From positions 38,922-102,921 of the forward strand of contig CACYWN010000002.1 of NCBI GenBank assembly GCA_902778105.1: a DNA stretch of 64,000 bases. Direction: 5' to 3'. Under the pieces are notes generated by a model that saw nothing but the letters and a program-made list of their open reading frames with translations, had not been told where the DNA came from and made no database searches. The stretch's first letter is position 1; the number at the start of each line of letters is the position of its first letter. Source of the stretch: an uncultured Bacteroidia bacterium. Its GTDB lineage: Bacteria; Bacteroidota; Bacteroidia; Bacteroidales; UBA932. Position numbers and translations under genes: made by a program. Positions 27,837 to 36,668 of the stretch are shown one piece after another.

Positions 27837-30434
27837 ATGAAAAAGAAAAGGCTTATCTCCCTGGTATTGACCCTGCTCGCCCTGGTCCCCGCCTACGCGG
27901 TGCTGAACGAGAAGGATTTGGCGCAGACGCTGTCCGTACTGCGGTATGAACTCCGGTCCGCCTGGCTGGCTTCGGAGGAGCGTGCCGAACGGACGCAAGG
28001 ACGCGGTGCGCGGCAGCACGCCCAGCTCGTGCAGATGATGCAGCGCAGCAACGAACTGTCCCTGATGCTGTATTCGCAGAAACAGGACTATACCTTTGAC
28101 ATGACGTATGCCCTGAACGAAGTGTCACGCCAGTACGACGAGTTCAACGCGCGGAAGCTTCCGTTCGACGACATCATCACGCGGCTGGACATCGACATCG
28201 ACCGGTACGACCGGCTGATCCATACCCTCAAGCGCCTGCCCCCGGCACAACTCATGGCCTATCGTGACAGCACCGGACAGCTGGTGTACATGGATGCGGC
28301 CCTCTGGCGGGACCGGCGTGATTCGCTGCGCCGGGTCCGGGGGGAAACGGCTACCCGCCGGGTGATGGACACGACGGGCCGGACGCGTCCTTTCATGCTG
28401 GATTCGCTGGGACGGCAAGATCGTGACAGTTGTCTCTTCTATGCAGAGAACCTGCTGAGAATCTGCAAGATGCAAAAAGAGCAGCTGGTGCGGGACAGTA
28501 CGCATTATGCGGAAACCGCCGCGCTCCTGAAATCGACCTACGACTATGCCCAGCAGCGCTACAAGACTGTCCAGAACCGTATCTTCATCGAAGGTCAGAC
28601 GGCTTACGGCACTCTCCTGAAGGGTTTTCCCCGCTATTGGCAGCAGGCCGTCACTGACGCACGGGACAAGTACAGTCCCAGGGCGCTCGGCGATGTCAAC
28701 AGCCAGTGGCGCGGACCCATGGTTACCGCTTTTTCCCTGTTCCTGCTGGTTTATCTGGTGATTTCGGCCGTCCTGGCCATCGCGCTGGTTGCGCTCCTGA
28801 CCCGGAAGGTCCCGTTCTTCAAACACGAGCGGTTCACGGGGCACCGGTTCGAGATGACCCTCATCACGGGGGTGGTCATCTTTGCCGTTTCCATCATGGT
28901 TGCCAGCTGGGCGTCCCGGCAGAATTTCTTCGCGATGGCCTCGAAACTCCTCGTGGAATTCGCCTGGATGCTTGCCGCCATCCTCATCTCCCTGGTCATC
29001 CGGCTGAAGGGGGAGGAGATCCGGAAGGGGATCCGCCTGTATTTCCCCATCCTGCTGTTGAGTTTCATCATCATCTCCCTGCGGATCGCCTTCGTCCCGA
29101 ACAGCCTGCTGAACATCCTCTTCCCGCCGCTCCTCCTCTTGTTCACGGTCTTCCAGGGCTGGACCCTGTTCCGGAACAGGAAGGACCTGCCGGCCTGGGA
29201 TGTCGCATACGGATGGATTTCGATGCTGGTCCTCGTGGTTACGACCGTCATCGCGTTCCGCGGCTTCGTGCTGCTCGGAATCCAGCTGCTCATCTGGTGG
29301 ATCTTCCTCCTGACCTTGCTGCAGACCATTACGGCCGTGTACGACCTCGTCCACATCTACTATGTACGTCATATCCGGGATTTGAAAAGCAAGTATATCG
29401 AGGCGCATCCGACCCTGCCGAATGAAACTGACGAGGACCTGATCGCCGTGACCTGGCCGCATTCGTTCCTCAAGCAGGCCCTGCTGCCGGTCGCCATCGT
29501 CCTTTCCATACCGTTCAGCCTGTTCATGGCTTCCAGCGTATTCGACCTGGGCGGAGTGTTCGACCAATATTACCGGTACCCGTTCCTGAACCTGGAAGGT
29601 TACATCAGCCTGTCCTTCTACAAAATCATCCTGGTGGTCGTCCTGTTTTTCCTGTTCCGCTATCTGGTGTACGCGGGGAAGGCGGTTTACCGCCTGCTCA
29701 AGGTCAAGTCCATCCTGAAGGGCTCCACCGGCCGCCTGTTCCATGAGAACCAGGCGAACTTCACCCTGGCGGAGAACATCATCGCCATCTCCCTCTGGGG
29801 CATCTATGTCATCACGATCTTCATCCTGCTGAAGATTCCGACGGCCGCCATCAAGGTCATCGGTGCCGGCCTCGCGACCGGTCTGGGGTTTGCCATGAAG
29901 GATATCCTGAACAACTTCTTCTATGGCGTCCAGCTCATGTCCGGCCGTGTCCGCGTGGGCGACTTCATCGAATGCGACGGCATCCGCGGCAAGGTGGACA
30001 GCATCAATTACCAGAGCACGCAGATTGTAGCCTCCGACGGATCGGTGATGGCTTTCCCGAACGCCACCCTGTTCAACAAGAACTTCAAGAACCTCACGAA
30101 GAATCACTCCTACGAGCTCCTGTCCTTCGACGTGGGTGTCAAGTACGGGGTGGACGTGGACAAGGTGCGCGCCATCATCCAGGAAGCCCTGGTGCCGCTG
30201 GAGAAAAAAGATGCCTATGGCCGCGAGATCGTGGATCCGAAATACGGGATCCAGGTGCGATTCAAGGATTTCGGGGACAACAGCGTGAACCTTTCGGTGT
30301 ACCAGTATATCACCGTAGACGAGCACTATACCTATCCGGCCAGGGCGAAGGAATTGATCTACAATGCTTTGAATGCCAACGGCATCGAGATTCCTTTCCC
30401 GCAGCGTGACCTTTACATCAAGGCAATGCCCTAA
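27837..30434 (+). CDS. large MscS-family mechanosensitive channel
   Basis: The protein has 865 residues. A signal peptide (LVPAYA) leads into a periplasmic, probably coiled, domain of about 270 residues. Some ten hydrophobic segments follow between ~295 and ~690. The MscS core comes next: pore helix VIGAGLATGLGFAMKDILNN, then the beta domain with RVGDFIECDGIRGKV and MAFPNATLFNKNFKNLT. This is the extended KefA/YbdG-like form. It should release solutes during hypo-osmotic shock. Its stop overlaps the convergent mutY stop by 4 bases. Confidence 0.9.
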   Translation: MKKKRLISLVLTLLALVPAYAVLNEKDLAQTLSVLRYELRSAWLASEERAERTQGRGARQHAQLVQMMQRSNELSLMLYSQKQDYTFDMTYALNEVSRQYDEFNARKLPFDDIITRLDIDIDRYDRLIHTLKRLPPAQLMAYRDSTGQLVYMDAALWRDRRDSLRRVRGETATRRVMDTTGRTRPFMLDSLGRQDRDSCLFYAENLLRICKMQKEQLVRDSTHYAETAALLKSTYDYAQQRYKTVQNRIFIEGQTAYGTLLKGFPRYWQQAVTDARDKYSPRALGDVNSQWRGPMVTAFSLFLLVYLVISAVLAIALVALLTRKVPFFKHERFTGHRFEMTLITGVVIFAVSIMVASWASRQNFFAMASKLLVEFAWMLAAILISLVIRLKGEEIRKGIRLYFPILLLSFIIISLRIAFVPNSLLNILFPPLLLLFTVFQGWTLFRNRKDLPAWDVAYGWISMLVLVVTTVIAFRGFVLLGIQLLIWWIFLLTLLQTITAVYDLVHIYYVRHIRDLKSKYIEAHPTLPNETDEDLIAVTWPHSFLKQALLPVAIVLSIPFSLFMASSVFDLGGVFDQYYRYPFLNLEGYISLSFYKIILVVVLFFLFRYLVYAGKAVYRLLKVKSILKGSTGRLFHENQANFTLAENIIAISLWGIYVITIFILLKIPTAAIKVIGAGLATGLGFAMKDILNNFFYGVQLMSGRVRVGDFIECDGIRGKVDSINYQSTQIVASDGSVMAFPNATLFNKNFKNLTKNHSYELLSFDVGVKYGVDVDKVRAIIQEALVPLEKKDAYGREIVDPKYGIQVRFKDFGDNSVNLSVYQYITVDEHYTYPARAKELIYNALNANGIEIPFPQRDLYIKAMP

Positions 30435-31405
30435 AGTTTTCCCAGAAGCCGTTCAACGAGGCGGGGCTTGGCGTAGGAGTCAAGCTCCGCTTCTTCGATC
30501 CAGACATAGCCGTCGGGGAGGGGAGGGCGGGCGGACGGCTCCCAGACATGGAAGTCCGTGTATAGGGTACGGTGGGTGAGCTGGTGCTTGAAGCCTTGCA
30601 CGACCAGTCGTGCCTCCGGGGGGACTGAATCGGTCAGGAGCGGTTCCCACAGTCCCTGCCAGATGTCACCCGGGCCGCGGCGGTGGATGGCGACGTATCC
30701 GTCGACCCGCACATAGACATAGGTCAGATGGCGCTCTATCGGCTTGGCGGAGGCTTGCTTGACAGGCAAGAGTTCGGTCCTTCCCGTTTGGAAAGCCTGG
30801 CAGGACCCCTGCAGCGGGCAGGTCATACAGGCGGGATTCGCCGGCGTGCAGCAGGTGGCTCCGAAATCCATCATCCCCTGGTTGAAGGCGGCGGGCTCTT
30901 CCTCGGGCAGCAGCCGCTGGGCCAGTTCCGTGAACTCCTTTTTTGCGGCCGTGGTGCCGACCGGCGTAGCAATGCCGAAATACCGGGCGAGCACCCGGTA
31001 CACGTTTCCGTCCACCACGGCGGCGGGAAGCCCGAATGCGATGGAACCGATGGCGGCAGCCGTGTAGTCGCCCACGCCTTTCAGGGCGCGGATTCCTTCC
31101 AGGGTCCCGGGAAAGCCGCCCAGGGCTACGATCTGCCTGGCTGCGGCATGGAGGTTCCTGGCCCTTGAATAATACCCCAGCCCCTGCCAGAGCCGGAGTA
31201 CTTCGTCTTCGGGAGCCGATGCCAGCGCTTCCACGGTGGGAAAGTGCTCCATGAACCTTTCCCAATAGGACCACCCCTGGGCGACCCGCGTCTGCTGGAG
31301 GATGATTTCGCTCAGCCAGACGGCATAGGGGTCGCGGGTCCTCCGCCATGGGAGGTCCCGGCCGTTTTCGGCATACCAGTGCAGGATGGTTTCGGAAAAG
31401 GTCAT
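30431..31405 (-). CDS. mutY: A/G-specific adenine glycosylase
   Basis: MutY (324 residues) removes adenine mispaired with 8-oxoguanine. Visible features are DLPWRRTRDPYAVWLSEIIL, QQTRV, the helix-hairpin-helix LKGVGDYTAAAIGSIAFG with catalytic Asp in VVDGNVYRVLAR, the Fe-S ligands C-x6-C-x2-C-x5-C (CTPANPACMTCPLQGSC), and a C-terminal NUDIX-like domain (IWQGLWEPLL, then VVQGFKHQLTHRTL). I chose the ATG at 31405, which matches the family start; the upstream in-frame ATG at 31435 would add ten unusual residues. Confidence 0.95.
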   Translation of the reverse strand: MTFSETILHWYAENGRDLPWRRTRDPYAVWLSEIILQQTRVAQGWSYWERFMEHFPTVEALASAPEDEVLRLWQGLGYYSRARNLHAAARQIVALGGFPGTLEGIRALKGVGDYTAAAIGSIAFGLPAAVVDGNVYRVLARYFGIATPVGTTAAKKEFTELAQRLLPEEEPAAFNQGMMDFGATCCTPANPACMTCPLQGSCQAFQTGRTELLPVKQASAKPIERHLTYVYVRVDGYVAIHRRGPGDIWQGLWEPLLTDSVPPEARLVVQGFKHQLTHRTLYTDFHVWEPSARPPLPDGYVWIEEAELDSYAKPRLVERLLGKL

Positions 31406-31413
31406 TTCGGATG

Positions 31414-31450
31414 CAAATGTAGTGAAATTCGGCAATTATTGCTATCTTGC
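31414..31450. promoter_or_regulatory. divergent -7 boxes, mutY / DUF389 gene
   Basis: 31414-31421 reads TACATTTG on the minus strand, just upstream of mutY. 31443-31450 reads TATCTTGC on the plus strand, a weaker match, 21 bases before the DUF389 ATG. Confidence 0.45.
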
Positions 31451-31471
31451 CCCTGTATAAACGAATGGACT

Positions 31472-32632
31472 ATGGAGTGGAACAAGGAATACATCAGGCG
31501 TTCAATCCGCTACTACGCAAATATTTACGACCATATCGACACGGAAAGTGCCGCTGAGCGCATCAAGGCGGGCATCTGGTTCCGGGGACCGAATGTATGG
31601 ATCCTGGCCTTTTCCATCATCATCGCCTCCGTGGGGCTCAACGTGAATTCCACGGCGGTCGTCATCGGTGCGATGCTGATCTCTCCGCTGATGGGGCCGA
31701 TTATCGGAGTCGGGCTCGCCATGGGAACCAATGACCTGGACCTGCTTAAGCTTGCAGCCAAGAACCTGCTGGTCATGGTCCTGATCTCGTTGGCGGCCTC
31801 GACGCTCTTTTTCCTGCTTTCCCCGCTCAACCTGGTCAATCCCACGGAACTGGAGGCCCGGACCAGCCCGACCATCTATGATGTGCTCATCGCCTTGTTC
31901 GGCGGCCTGGCCGGTATCCTGGAGAACAGCCGGAAGGAGCGGGGAACCGCCATCGCCGGCGTCGCCATCGCCACCGCGCTGATGCCGCCGCTATGCACGG
32001 CCGGTTACGGTCTGTCCTGCCTGGATTTCCATTTCTTTTTCGGGGCGATGTACCTTTTCATCATCAACACGGTATTCATCACCCTGGCAACGTATGTGAT
32101 GGTCAAGTACTTGCGGTTTAAGACGGTATCCGGGCTGGATCCGGCGCTCTCGGCCAGGCGCCGCCGTTTCATCACCACCATCATCGCCGTCGTGGCCATT
32201 CCCAGCCTGTATTCCGCCATCGTGATGGTCCGGGATACCGATTTCGAGCGGAATGTCGAATCATTCGTCCGGGAGAACCGGCTGGTTTCCCGTTCCTACA
32301 TCTCCGATTACCGGATCTACAAGGACCATGGACGCAAGGTGGAGGTTTTCCTGACAGGAGAACCGATGACCTATGAGGTGCAGACCGCCCTCTTTGCCTC
32401 TGCGGAAGCCCATAGGATCAAGACGGACCAGCTGGTCATCCGGGAACATTCCCTGGGGATGACCGGAGAGGAAATGAACGAGATGGTCCGGGAAATCTAC
32501 GACCGGACGGACCGGATCCTCCTGGAGAAGGAGAGCCAGTTGAATGAACTTCAGACGAAAGTGGATTCCCTGGCCCGCCGGGTCGAATCCCTCGTCATGA
32601 ATCCCAACATTACGATCGCCCCGGTTCCTTAG
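31472..32632 (+). CDS. DUF389 membrane protein
   Basis: The protein has 386 residues. After a short N-terminal helix, the DUF389 core starts with WILAFSIIIASVGLNVNSTA, then VIGAMLISPLMGPIIGVGLA and GVAIATALMPPLCTAGYGL. There are about six membrane segments up to residue ~250, then a soluble C-terminal domain ending in a coiled coil (LLEKESQLNELQTKVDSL). The family's function is unsettled. It converges on, and overlaps by 4 bases, the Na/Pi symporter gene. Confidence 0.88.
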   Translation: MEWNKEYIRRSIRYYANIYDHIDTESAAERIKAGIWFRGPNVWILAFSIIIASVGLNVNSTAVVIGAMLISPLMGPIIGVGLAMGTNDLDLLKLAAKNLLVMVLISLAASTLFFLLSPLNLVNPTELEARTSPTIYDVLIALFGGLAGILENSRKERGTAIAGVAIATALMPPLCTAGYGLSCLDFHFFFGAMYLFIINTVFITLATYVMVKYLRFKTVSGLDPALSARRRRFITTIIAVVAIPSLYSAIVMVRDTDFERNVESFVRENRLVSRSYISDYRIYKDHGRKVEVFLTGEPMTYEVQTALFASAEAHRIKTDQLVIREHSLGMTGEEMNEMVREIYDRTDRILLEKESQLNELQTKVDSLARRVESLVMNPNITIAPVP

Positions 32633-34290
32633 TCGGTCTGTTTGGGCGTGTCCAGGCGGGCTTCCACGACGTTCATCACGTAGTCGCCGCACTTCTCGCA
32701 TTCGTTCACGATGTCCATGTAGATCGTTCCGCTGGAGAAGCTGTAGGCATGCTTGTCCACGTTCATCGAATTCTGTTCGCGGAGCAGCAGCCGGGTATTG
32801 TTGATCTCAGCCTCGATGAAATTCGACGCACCGGCCCCTTCCTTCCGGTCTTTCAGGATGGCATTCATCCGTTCCAGGGCCTGGTCGATCAGGGTGAACA
32901 TGCTGCGCACTCCTTCGTTCTGCTCTTCCGTGAAGGGCTCGTTCTTGCGTTTCATCGCCCGGGCCAGGTTGTAGCAGCTGTCCCCGATAGACTCCAACTC
33001 GCTGATCTCGCGGAGCATCTGCCGAATCTTGGCCTTGGTGTCATCCGACAGGTGGGCGTCGCTCACCTTGCCCAGATACAGGCCGATTTCGTTCTCCATA
33101 TTGTCGGAGATCCCTTCGTATTTCTCGATCCGCTGGAAGATTTCCTCCTGTCCGTCCTTGGCATTGAACAGGTCCTTGACCATCCCGAACATGCGCTGCA
33201 TCCGGTCTCCGAAGACTTCGATTTCCTTCTGGGCCTGGAGCACGGAGATTTCCGGCGTCTTCATGATACCGCTTTGGATGTATTGCAGGCGGGATTCTTC
33301 ATCCACATTCTCCCTGTGGGGGATGATCTTGCATACGAGCTTCTCAATCTGCGGAATGAACCAGATGAGGATCAGCGTGTTGGTTACGTTGAACATCGTA
33401 TGGAAGGCGGCGAGCACGAACGAGATGCGGGCGGGATCCAGCGGTCCTTCGGGATCCACGCTCACCAGCCGGCAGGCCAGCCGGACGAACGGGAAGAAGA
33501 CGCAGAGCACCCAGCATACGCCGAAGAGGTTGAAAACGAGGTGCGCCAGGGCAGCCCTCCGCGCCTGGGTATTGCCGTTCATCGCCGCCAGGTTCGCGGT
33601 AACGGTCGTACCGATATTCTCGCCCATCACCAGCGCGATTCCCTGGAAGATGGTCAGGACGCCGCTGGAGCAGAGGACCATCGTGATGGCCATCAGGGCG
33701 GCCGAGGACTGGGCGATGGCCGTCAGGATGGCGCCGATCAGGAGGAACAGCAGGATGGTCAGGTAGCTTCCGGAGTCGAAGCCGGCGAAAAAGTTGACGA
33801 CGCCCTCGTTGTGGGCAAGGTCCATTTCCCGTCCGGTCAGGTTCAGGGTTCCCAGGGCAAAGAACATGAAGGACAGTCCGAACAGGAAGTCGCCCAGGTA
33901 GCGGTGTTTCTTGATATTGATGAGGATGATGGCGGCCAGGAAGGTGGGCCAGACCAGCATCGTGATGTTGAAGGAGAAGCCGGCGGACATGATCCAGGCC
34001 GACAGGGTGGTCCCGATATTGGCACCCATGATGACGGAAATGGCCTGGGCGAGGGTCAGCAGGCCGGCGTTGACGAAGGATACCGTCATCACGGTCGTTG
34101 CGGCGGAGGACTGGACGGATACGGCCACCGTCATGCCGGTGAGGACGCCCGTAAACCGGTTGGTCGTCATGGCGCCCAGGATGTGGCGGAGCTGCGGGCC
34201 GGCCATCTTCTGGAGGGCCTCGCTCATCACTTTCATGCCGTACATCAGGAGCGCGATGCACCCGAGAAGCTTGAATATCGTTGCTATCAT
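32629..34290 (-). CDS. Na+/phosphate cotransporter, PhoU-like tail
   Basis: This 553-residue protein belongs to the NptA/PNaS family. Two inverted transport repeats carry the signature QSSA motifs (VQSSAATTVMTVSFVNAG and AQSSAALMAITMVLCSSG), each followed by a GANIGTT or GENIGTT motif. A PhoU-like helical domain occupies ~355-550. It would import phosphate with sodium. It is last in the minus-strand operon DUF1538-PII-PII-nucleoside kinase-this gene, 14 bases after the kinase. Confidence 0.9.
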   Translation of the reverse strand: MIATIFKLLGCIALLMYGMKVMSEALQKMAGPQLRHILGAMTTNRFTGVLTGMTVAVSVQSSAATTVMTVSFVNAGLLTLAQAISVIMGANIGTTLSAWIMSAGFSFNITMLVWPTFLAAIILINIKKHRYLGDFLFGLSFMFFALGTLNLTGREMDLAHNEGVVNFFAGFDSGSYLTILLFLLIGAILTAIAQSSAALMAITMVLCSSGVLTIFQGIALVMGENIGTTVTANLAAMNGNTQARRAALAHLVFNLFGVCWVLCVFFPFVRLACRLVSVDPEGPLDPARISFVLAAFHTMFNVTNTLILIWFIPQIEKLVCKIIPHRENVDEESRLQYIQSGIMKTPEISVLQAQKEIEVFGDRMQRMFGMVKDLFNAKDGQEEIFQRIEKYEGISDNMENEIGLYLGKVSDAHLSDDTKAKIRQMLREISELESIGDSCYNLARAMKRKNEPFTEEQNEGVRSMFTLIDQALERMNAILKDRKEGAGASNFIEAEINNTRLLLREQNSMNVDKHAYSFSSGTIYMDIVNECEKCGDYVMNVVEARLDTPKQTD

Positions 34291-34304
34291 ACGTTGTGAC
34301 TACA

Positions 34305-35972
34305 TTACTTGAAACTGGAACCGCCGACGAATTCACGCAGCAGGGAGGTGGCCGGAATCTCCTTGTCGGGGACCGGGGTGAAATAGTGGATGAACTTGAG
34401 CAGGCGGTGCGCCTCCGAGAATTCGGGACAGTTCTGGGGCACGCTCCTCAGGATGGGCTCGGCGTGGTTCTTGAGTACCGCGAATTCGATCAGGTACGCC
34501 GAATTGAACATGACGTCGGCCATCTCCTGGTACGGGTAGATCCACTGCTCTTCCGCCTTGCGGACGTTGGGCCACTGGCTGATGGACTCCCTGGCCGTAA
34601 AGGCCCCCTTGTTGTAGTCCCGTACAATCCGGCGGAGGAGCCGGTTGTCGCTCGTAGGGATACAGTTGTGGTTGTCCAGCAGGATGCCGGTCAGGGTGTT
34701 GATGAAAATCCGGAATTTCGCCGGCTCGGGAATCTCCGTGGTCAGGCGCGGATTCAGGGCGTGGATCCCCTCGATCAGGAGGACGCAGCCGGGACCGAGC
34801 CTGATCTTCTTGCCGTTGTATTCCCGCAGCCCGGTGACGAAATTGAATTCGGGGACAGACACCTCCTCTCCCGCGAGCATCTTCATGATGTCGCTTTCCA
34901 TCAGGTCATGGTCCACCGTGTCGAAGTTGTCGAAATCGAAACTGCCGTCCGGGAACCGGGGGGTGTCCGCCCGGTTGACGAAATAGTCGTCGGTGGACAT
35001 GGACAGAGGCTTCAGTCCGCAGGCTTTCAGCTGGATGGACAGGCGTCTGCAGAAAGTGGTTTTACCGGAGGAGGAAGGACCGGTGATTAGGACGACCTTC
35101 ACCGGGTTGTCGCTGCGGTAGCGCCGGTCGATCTCTTCGGCGATCTGGACGATTTTCTTTTCCTGGAGGGCCTCGGCGATCTGGATCAGTTCCGAAGCAT
35201 GGCCTTCCAGGATGGAATAGTTGACGTCACCCACCGTGTTGAGGCCCATGATGATGTTCCAGCGGAGATTCTCCTCGAACATCCCGTAAGTCTTGGGCTG
35301 GTCCATGAACGGGGCCAGGACGGAGGGGTCGTGCCGGTCGGGAACCCTGAGGAGGATCCCGTCGTGGTAGGGTTGGAGCCCCCAGACAGTCAGGTAACCG
35401 GTGGAGGGGACCAGTTTGCCGTAGTAGTAATCCGACGTGTCGTCCAGGGTGTAGTAGTCGGTGTAGGCTTCTCCGCTGGTCTCCAGCAGGCGGACCTTGT
35501 CGTCATAGCCGGATTTCCGGAACTCCTTGATGGCCCTATCAGTCTGGACGTCATAGCGATGGAAGGGCATGTCCTTCTGCACGATCTCCTTCATCCTGCC
35601 CTCCAGCAGCTTGAGGTCGTCACAGGTGAGGCCGGCCCCGTCGGCTTTCCGCAAATGGCAGAAATAACCGCCGGAAATCGGGTGCTCCATGAAAAGCCTG
35701 CTGTCAGGGAAAACGTCGGTTGCCGCCTTGAAGAGGAGGAAGCACAAGGAACGGAAATAAACCCGCCAGCCGCTGGATTCCCGGACATCCAGGAATTCGA
35801 TGTCCTTGTTCTGGTAGACCTTGAACTTGAGGCCCTGGGAGACATTGTTCACTTTGGCGGAGACGATGGGGTAGGGGCGGTCGAATTCGAAATCCGCCAG
35901 CATCTGGACCAGGGATGTCCCTTCCGGGAATTTCCGGGTCGTGTGGGTGTTCTTGCAGTAAACCTGGAGCAT
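34305..35972 (-). CDS. uridine kinase-like nucleoside kinase with TGS/ThrRS-like N-terminus
   Basis: The protein has 555 residues. Residues 1-60 resemble a TGS domain (TRKFPEGTSLVQML). Residues ~60-210 resemble the threonyl-tRNA synthetase editing region (MEHPISGGYFCHLR, then FHRYDVQTDRAIKEF). From ~285 there is a uridine kinase-type P-loop domain: ITGPSSSGKTTFCRRL, STDDYFVNR, and LIEGIHALNP. The family phosphorylates nucleosides; the precise substrate is unknown. Its neighbours are two PII-like proteins and a phosphate transporter. Confidence 0.85.
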   Translation of the reverse strand: MLQVYCKNTHTTRKFPEGTSLVQMLADFEFDRPYPIVSAKVNNVSQGLKFKVYQNKDIEFLDVRESSGWRVYFRSLCFLLFKAATDVFPDSRLFMEHPISGGYFCHLRKADGAGLTCDDLKLLEGRMKEIVQKDMPFHRYDVQTDRAIKEFRKSGYDDKVRLLETSGEAYTDYYTLDDTSDYYYGKLVPSTGYLTVWGLQPYHDGILLRVPDRHDPSVLAPFMDQPKTYGMFEENLRWNIIMGLNTVGDVNYSILEGHASELIQIAEALQEKKIVQIAEEIDRRYRSDNPVKVVLITGPSSSGKTTFCRRLSIQLKACGLKPLSMSTDDYFVNRADTPRFPDGSFDFDNFDTVDHDLMESDIMKMLAGEEVSVPEFNFVTGLREYNGKKIRLGPGCVLLIEGIHALNPRLTTEIPEPAKFRIFINTLTGILLDNHNCIPTSDNRLLRRIVRDYNKGAFTARESISQWPNVRKAEEQWIYPYQEMADVMFNSAYLIEFAVLKNHAEPILRSVPQNCPEFSEAHRLLKFIHYFTPVPDKEIPATSLLREFVGGSSFK

Positions 35973-35976
35973 CGGA

Positions 35977-36294
35977 CTATTCCATAATGGTGGTTGTTCG
36001 GTTCACAGGGATGGAAAAAGTGATTCCCTGGGCATCCGTGGCCGGGCCGCATTCCTTGTATACGGCTTTGACGACGTCATCCTTGATGGATTTCGGCACC
36101 AGGATCAGCAGGGTCTCCTTGTCCGGTTGGATCGTGATGTTGAAAAACTCTTCCGACTCCGGATTCGCCGTGCCGCGGGCGCGCAGGATGGTGCCTCCCT
36201 TGGCCCCGGCCGACCGGGCCGCCTCCATGACATTGGTGGAAAAACCTGCATTCACGATGCAGACCACGAGTTCGTAGTTGAAGTTCTCTGCCAT
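35977..36294 (-). CDS. PII-like regulatory protein (second of two)
   Basis: This 105-residue protein has a PII/GlnB-like alternating fold: ELVVCIVNAGFSTNVMEAAR, GAKGGTILRARG (T-loop region), and ETLLILVPKSIKDDVVKAVY. It starts one base after the preceding PII-like gene. PII proteins sense nucleotides or 2-oxoglutarate and bind transporters, so the DUF1538 membrane protein in the same operon is the likely partner. There is no classical Tyr51 uridylylation site. Confidence 0.75.
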   Translation of the reverse strand: MAENFNYELVVCIVNAGFSTNVMEAARSAGAKGGTILRARGTANPESEEFFNITIQPDKETLLILVPKSIKDDVVKAVYKECGPATDAQGITFSIPVNRTTTIME

Positions 36295-36295
36295 A

Positions 36296-36667
36296 CTATG
36301 CTTTCTCCTTGACTGTTCTTCTGTCGTTGCTCAGGAAACCGTACACGAGCGTCCCGATGACGCTGGAAAGGGGAACGGTGAAGGCGATTCCCTTGTATTT
36401 CTTCCCTTTTTGGAACGTGCTGTCCAGCATGTCGATGAGCCGTCCGGCCTCGTCGGAACGGACGACGCTGACAAGCAGTGATTTGGGACGGTCTGTAAGT
36501 CCCAGGTAATTCAGGATGAGGTGGGTGGTTCCCTGGGCGGGAACCGTGAGCTGCAGGTTGGCCTGGTGGGACTGGATGATGCTGGAATAATAGGCCGCCT
36601 TGTCATTGTGGACGATGGCCAGCAGGAGTTCCAGCTTCATCGGGGCGATATTCCGGGACTGTTCCAT
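36296..36667 (-). CDS. PII-like regulatory protein (first of two)
   Basis: This 123-residue protein starts at the ATG at 36667, one base after the DUF1538 stop. It has a PII-like pattern: LELLLAIVHNDKAAYYSSII, LILNYLGLTDRPKSLLVSVV, and a C-terminal YKGIAFTVPLSSVIGTL. It is diverged from its neighbour and from classical GlnB, and lacks the T-loop glycine run. The assignment rests on fold pattern and position. Confidence 0.65.
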   Translation of the reverse strand: MEQSRNIAPMKLELLLAIVHNDKAAYYSSIIQSHQANLQLTVPAQGTTHLILNYLGLTDRPKSLLVSVVRSDEAGRLIDMLDSTFQKGKKYKGIAFTVPLSSVIGTLVYGFLSNDRRTVKEKA

Positions 36668-36668
36668 G